Source: Urbifossiella limnaea (lineage in GTDB: Bacteria > Planctomycetota > Planctomycetia > Gemmatales > Gemmataceae). Taken from it: 64,000 nucleotides of DNA. The stretch is taken from positions 6,494,322-6,558,321 of the forward strand of contig NZ_CP036273.1 of assembly GCF_007747215.1 (NCBI RefSeq), written 5' to 3'. Each line of letters begins with the position of its first letter. Positions within the stretch are counted from its first letter, which is position 1. Made by a program: the position numbers and the translations under genes. Shown in pieces: positions 60,734-64,000 of the stretch. The notes under the pieces were generated by a model that searched no databases, was not told the origin of the DNA, and saw only the letters and a list, made by a program, of their open reading frames with translations.

Positions 60734-60814
60734 GGCGAGCGGCCCGCGTGAGCGGGCGGTTCCGGGGCGCAGTAGATGCGCCCCGGAACCGCCCGCTCAC
60801 GCGGGCCGCTCGCC
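60734..60814. repeat. 38-bp perfect inverted repeat (GGCGAGCGG type)
   Basis: Arms 60734-60771 and 60777-60814 are exact reverse complements with a five-base loop (GTAGA). It begins 12 bases after the small basic gene's stop and extends into the 3' end of the convergent gene at 60797, so the repeat supplies that protein's last codons (GERPA). Confidence 0.95.
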
Positions 60815-61159
60815 TGCGCCCGATGAGTGTTCCTCGCACCGGGCGAACACCCGCGGGAACACCGGCAGCCGACCCCACATCCTGTGCCAGCCCCAGCCAC
60901 GCGACACCGCCGGCCGGGCGCAGAAGTGGCACCGCAGCGCCGTCCCGTCTGGTAACAGGATCGCCCCGCACTCCCGCCGCGCGATGTGGTGGTCGGCGAT
61001 GTCCGAGCGCGTCACCCCGCGGCGGTCCAGTTCCGCCTCCATCAGGTCGAGCGCGGCCGGCTCCATCCCGGCCCGGTACACCGTCACCCGGTCCAATAGC
61101 TCCTCGGTGTCGGCGGCCCGCACGAACGCCGCCACCCGCTTCAGGTCGAGGGCGAGCAT
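60797..61159 (-). CDS. Small protein with Cys/His zinc-like site (unrecognised)
   Basis: A 120-aa protein: helical start (LALDLKRVAAFVRAADTEELLDRV), a middle (EAELDRRGVTRSDIADHHIARRE), and a C-terminal region with CHFCARPAVSRGW and RCEEH, a possible Cys/Cys-Cys/His zinc site. The protein ends inside an intergenic-type repeat, so its last five residues are repeat-encoded. ATG at 61159 lies two bases after the peptidase stop at 61162, so it follows the peptidase in one transcript. Confidence 0.6.
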   Translation of the reverse strand: MLALDLKRVAAFVRAADTEELLDRVTVYRAGMEPAALDLMEAELDRRGVTRSDIADHHIARRECGAILLPDGTALRCHFCARPAVSRGWGWHRMWGRLPVFPRVFARCEEHSSGAGERPA

Positions 61160-61161
61160 CG

Positions 61162-62562
61162 CTACTTCACCCGCTCCGGGGTCAGCTTGCCGAGGCCGTC
61201 GAACAGCCGCACCAGGCTCGCCATCAGCTTCTTGAAGTCGCCCTCGTGCAGGCTCTCGTTCGGGGCGTGGGCGTTGCTCGCCGGGTCCTCGATCCCCATG
61301 AGCAGCGCCGGGGCGCCGCCGAACAGCTCCGACAGCGGGCCGACGAAGCCGATGCTGCCGCCGCACCCGATGGCCACCGGGTCGCGGCCGAACCCGGCCC
61401 GCATCGCCCCCAGCGCCGCCTCGAACGCCGGGCCGTTCGGGTCGGTCATCCACCACGTCACCGGCGGCCCGTGCGGCGTCACCTTCACCTCGACGCCCCA
61501 CGGCGCGTCGGCCGTCAGGAACGCCGCCAGCTGCTCGAACGCCTGCTGCGGGTCCTGGTCCGGCACGAGCCGGCAGCTGACGAGCGCCGTCGCCTTCGGC
61601 AGCACCTGGTTGGACGCCCCCTTGATCGAGCTCGCCTCCTGGGCGATGACCGTGACCGCCGGCCGCCGCCACGTCTGCTCGTACTCGTTCAGCCCGGCCT
61701 CCATCGCCATCTTGGCCGTGGGCACGATGCCGATGTCGCGCCGCAGCGCCGCCTCGTCGAACGGCAGCTTCCGCGTCGCGGCCGTCTCCTTGTCCGTCAT
61801 CGGGCGGACGCTGTCGTAGTAGCCGGGGATGGGGAGCTTGCCGTCGGCCCAGTACAGCTTGCCGAGCACGGCGTTGAGCGCGAGCGCCGCGTCGGGCAGG
61901 GCGCCGCCGCCCATGCCGCTGTGGACGGGAATCTTGGCGCTGGTCACGTCCACCTGGGCCGTCATCACCCCGCGCAGCGAGTAGGTGATGCACGGCAGCC
62001 CGACCTCGATGTTCTCGGTGTCGCAGACGACGATCACGTCCGACTTGATGCGGTCGCGGTGGGTGTCGAAGAACTTCATGAGGTTCTTCGAGCCGACCTC
62101 CTCCTCGCCTTCCACGACCATCTTGATGTTGACGGGCAGGCTGCCGACGGTCTGCCGGTAGGCGGCGATGGCGCCGAGGAAGGCGGAGATGGCCCCCTTG
62201 TCGTCGGCGGCGCCGCGGGCGTAGAGGCGGCCGTCGCGGCGGGTGAGCTTCCACGGGTCGCTCTTCCACTGCTCGACGAAGTTGATCGGCTGCACGTCGT
62301 GGTGGGCGTAGAGGAAGACGGTCGGCTTGCCGGGGGCGTCGAGCCACTCGCCGTAGGCGTAGGGGAGCGAGCCGCCGACGCGCAGCACCTCGGCGTTGTT
62401 GAGGCCGGCGGCGCGCATCTGATCGACGGTGAGGGCGGCGGTGCGGTCGATCTCGGTGCGGTGTTCGCCGTCGGTGCTGATGCTCGGGATGGCGACCAGG
62501 TCCGCGAGGCCGCGGACGATGTCTTCGTGGTGCCGCCCCAGCCAGTCGAGCGCCTTCTCCAT
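61162..62562 (-). CDS. M20-family metallopeptidase (dipeptidase/CNDP-like)
   Basis: A 466-aa zinc dipeptidase of the M20 family. Metal and catalytic residues are present in order: YAHHDVQP (His and catalytic Asp), ARGAADDKGA (bridging Asp), GEEEVGS (Glu-Glu pair), CDTENI, and SNAHAPNESL (His). Between lies the dimerisation domain (SLRGVMTAQVDVTSAKIPVHSG). No signal peptide, so cytoplasmic; it would cut dipeptides or related amides. ATG at 62562. Confidence 0.92.
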   Translation of the reverse strand: MEKALDWLGRHHEDIVRGLADLVAIPSISTDGEHRTEIDRTAALTVDQMRAAGLNNAEVLRVGGSLPYAYGEWLDAPGKPTVFLYAHHDVQPINFVEQWKSDPWKLTRRDGRLYARGAADDKGAISAFLGAIAAYRQTVGSLPVNIKMVVEGEEEVGSKNLMKFFDTHRDRIKSDVIVVCDTENIEVGLPCITYSLRGVMTAQVDVTSAKIPVHSGMGGGALPDAALALNAVLGKLYWADGKLPIPGYYDSVRPMTDKETAATRKLPFDEAALRRDIGIVPTAKMAMEAGLNEYEQTWRRPAVTVIAQEASSIKGASNQVLPKATALVSCRLVPDQDPQQAFEQLAAFLTADAPWGVEVKVTPHGPPVTWWMTDPNGPAFEAALGAMRAGFGRDPVAIGCGGSIGFVGPLSELFGGAPALLMGIEDPASNAHAPNESLHEGDFKKLMASLVRLFDGLGKLTPERVK

Positions 62563-62626
62563 CGGCCGAGTCCCCCGTGACGTGTGGTGCTTCCAGTGTA
62601 GCCGGCGCCCCCCCGCGGGGGAAACC

Positions 62627-62651
62627 CGGCCCGGGGCTTGAGCCCGGGCCG
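62627..62651. repeat. Short hairpin CGGCCCGGG...CCCGGGCCG
   Basis: Nine-base perfect arms (62627-62635 and 62643-62651) around GCTTGAG. The GGGGCTTGAGCCC centre resembles the GGGGCTCAAGCCCC found near 16204-16217 and the core of repeat family A. Lies between divergent genes. Confidence 0.5.
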
Positions 62652-62667
62652 CCCGCGGACAGCGCGG

Positions 62668-62696
62668 TTGACCCGCCCCGCCGCCGGTGGTATGCC
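62668..62696 (+). promoter_or_regulatory. Candidate sigma-70 promoter for the 62719 gene
   Basis: TTGACC (62668-62673), 17-base spacer, TATGCC (62691-62696); start near 62703, 16 bases before the ATG at 62719. Third TTGACC -35 in this window. Confidence 0.45.
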
Positions 62697-62718
62697 GCCG
62701 GCCCACGGAGGGACCGGT

Positions 62719-63411
62719 ATGCGCCGACGGTCGAAGCTGTTGGCCCTGCTCCTGCTCGTCGGCGGGCTGTCGGCCGCGGCCGGGGCGGCGGTGCTGACCG
62801 CCCGCGCCGAGCCCGAGTTCTACGCCCGCGCCGGCGCCCCCGCCGACTGGGAGACGCGCGAGCGCGCCGCCCGCCTGCCGACGCGGCTGCTCGACTTCAA
62901 GAACGAGATTCGCTCGAAAGAGGTGTGGGGCGACACGTTCACCGCCGCCGAGCTGAACGCCTTCTTCGCCGAGCACATGTGCGACCGCGACGGGTACGGA
63001 TCGGTGCTGCCGGAGAAGCTGCACTCGCCGCGGGTGGCCGTGGACGGCGACCGGGTGAAGGTCGGCTTCCGCTACGGGCACGGGTTCTGGAGCTCGGTGG
63101 TGTGGGTGGAGTTCCGGGTGTGGCTGGTGGCGGGCGAGAGCAACCTGGCGGCGGTGGAGGTGTGCGAGCTGCGCGCCGGCCGGCTGCCGCTGGGGACGCA
63201 GAGCATCCTGGACAAGGTGTCGGAGGCGGCGCGGGAGTGGAACATCGACGTGACGTGGTACCGGCACGAGGGGAACCCGGTCGGCCTGTTCAAGTTCTTC
63301 GCCGACCAGCCGCTGACGCCGCCGACGCAGGTGCTGACGTTCGAGGCGGCCGACGGCAAGATGACCGTCGCTGGTCGGTCAACGCTCCCGGGCGCCCCGC
63401 GGGCGGAGTAA
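62719..63411 (+). CDS. Membrane-anchored exported protein (unrecognised)
   Basis: A 230-aa protein with one N-terminal hydrophobic signal/anchor (KLLALLLLVGGLSAAAGAAVL). The rest is soluble and beta-rich (VAVDGDRVKVGFRYGHGFWSSVVWVEFRVWLV). This layout is common among planctomycete exported proteins of unknown role. The ATG at 62719 directly precedes the anchor, with GGAGG nine bases upstream. Convergent with the Ala-rich gene at the window edge. Confidence 0.6.
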   Translation: MRRRSKLLALLLLVGGLSAAAGAAVLTARAEPEFYARAGAPADWETRERAARLPTRLLDFKNEIRSKEVWGDTFTAAELNAFFAEHMCDRDGYGSVLPEKLHSPRVAVDGDRVKVGFRYGHGFWSSVVWVEFRVWLVAGESNLAAVEVCELRAGRLPLGTQSILDKVSEAAREWNIDVTWYRHEGNPVGLFKFFADQPLTPPTQVLTFEAADGKMTVAGRSTLPGAPRAE

Positions 63412-63424
63412 GCGGCGGGCGGCG

Positions 63425-64000
63425 TCAGGGCGCCGCGGCCCGCGCCGCCTCCGCGAGCGCCGCCGCCGCACGCCTCAAATCGCCGCCGCGCACCGCGGTC
63501 GCCGCCGCTCGCACCGCCCGGCCCGGTCCCGCGTCCGGCCCCACCGGCTCCGTTCCGCGCAACTCGCGCGGCACCCGCTCCAGCGCCCGCACAGCCTCGC
63601 CCCGCGCCCGGTCCGAACCGACGACGTCCGCCGCGTCCGTTCGCTCGGCCGCAGTCGTGAGCGATCGCGCGGCCTGGCGGGCGAACTCGGCCGCGGAGCG
63701 GACGGCGGCCGGCTGGTCGGTCGCGGCCACCGCCGCCGCCAGGGCGTCGGCGTCGCGGGCCAGCTCCCGCGCCCGCGCCCCTTGCCGCGCCGCCGCGGCG
63801 TTCGTCGTCAGCGCCCGCACCTCCGCCTTCAGCGCGGAATCGGCCGGCAGCACGAGCAGCGCCGTGCGGGCGTCGCCGACGTGCAGCCGGTCCGCCGCCG
63901 GCCCGGCACCGGACTCTCGGAGTCGGCGCTCCAGTTCGTCGAACGCCGTCGCGTCGGCCGGCCGCAGCCGCTCCTTGACGACATCCCCCACACCCTTCGC
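63425..64000 (-). CDS. Ala/Arg-rich helical protein (partial, runs off the window)
   Basis: An open frame reaching the window end (the GTG at 63991 could be a start, but the frame continues upstream). The visible 191 codons are Ala/Arg/Asp-rich amphipathic helices (ELARDADALAAAVAATDQPAAVRSAAEFARQAARSL) without recognisable domain. Low complexity makes any family guess unsafe. It could be the C-terminal coiled region of a larger protein. Confidence 0.5.
   Translation of the reverse strand, partial: AKGVGDVVKERLRPADATAFDELERRLRESGAGPAADRLHVGDARTALLVLPADSALKAEVRALTTNAAAARQGARARELARDADALAAAVAATDQPAAVRSAAEFARQAARSLTTAAERTDAADVVGSDRARGEAVRALERVPRELRGTEPVGPDAGPGRAVRAAATAVRGGDLRRAAAALAEAARAAAP

Overview
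This 64 kb window is very GC-rich (roughly 70%) and densely coded on both strands. It looks like a chromosomal stretch of a planctomycete, most likely a Gemmataceae relative. The signs are an ECF sigma factor fused through a membrane segment to a TolB/WD40-like propeller, a DUF1559 protein, a PilM-PilN fusion in a Ser/Gly/Pro-linker pilus-like operon, a DUF116-polyprenyl synthase fusion, an STN-domain secreted protein, PQQ-like propellers, and many secreted Lys/Pro/Ala-rich proteins. No tRNA, rRNA, CRISPR array, transposase or prophage was found. The species is an inference from gene content only.

Layout. 0-3.4 kb: end of ribosomal protein S1, a sigma-70 family factor, an internally deleted stress-protein remnant, an ImmA/IrrE-like protein without the zinc motif, and greA. 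3.4-9.1 kb (minus strand): the McsA-McsA-McsB arginine-kinase cluster, a three-gene membrane/arrestin-like/P-loop cluster in which the membrane gene carries a frameshift, and an SGNH hydrolase. 9.1-19 kb: thyA, DUF1559, the ECF-propeller fusion, the DUF116-prenyl synthase fusion, a phosphoesterase, an alpha/beta hydrolase, the STN protein and a Cys-rich small protein. 19-26 kb (minus strand): a tightly overlapping run of PQQ propeller, small membrane protein, APC permease, EutC, HCX5R phosphatase and class IV aminotransferase, followed by serA. 26-38 kb: secreted and membrane proteins, a TylF-type methyltransferase, purE and purK, then a secreted barnase-type RNase built on a dead dienelactone-hydrolase domain, with its barstar immediately downstream. 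38-49 kb: ndk, DUF1653 with a broken sigma-54 activator fragment, an HGSNAT-like acyltransferase, a polysaccharide-export lipoprotein, and a three-gene pilus/type II secretion-like operon. 49-64 kb: a membrane protein, a GH38-like protein, a TPR / J-like / GrpE / Hsp70 cluster followed by rex, a small basic protein, an M20 peptidase and the edge of an Ala-rich protein.

The most interesting systems are: (1) the barnase-barstar pair, in which all catalytic and inhibitory key residues are kept while the fused hydrolase has lost its nucleophile and histidine; (2) the chaperone cluster, whose J-like protein has lost the HPD motif; (3) EutC without EutB in an overlapping operon; and (4) a striking set of long, mostly perfect intergenic inverted repeats with arms of 20-53 bp. 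Three of these share one core, and one AT-rich member splits purE from purK.

Reading-frame caution: the GC content produces very long antisense shadow ORFs (one of 2739 codons opposite the pilus operon). These were left out.
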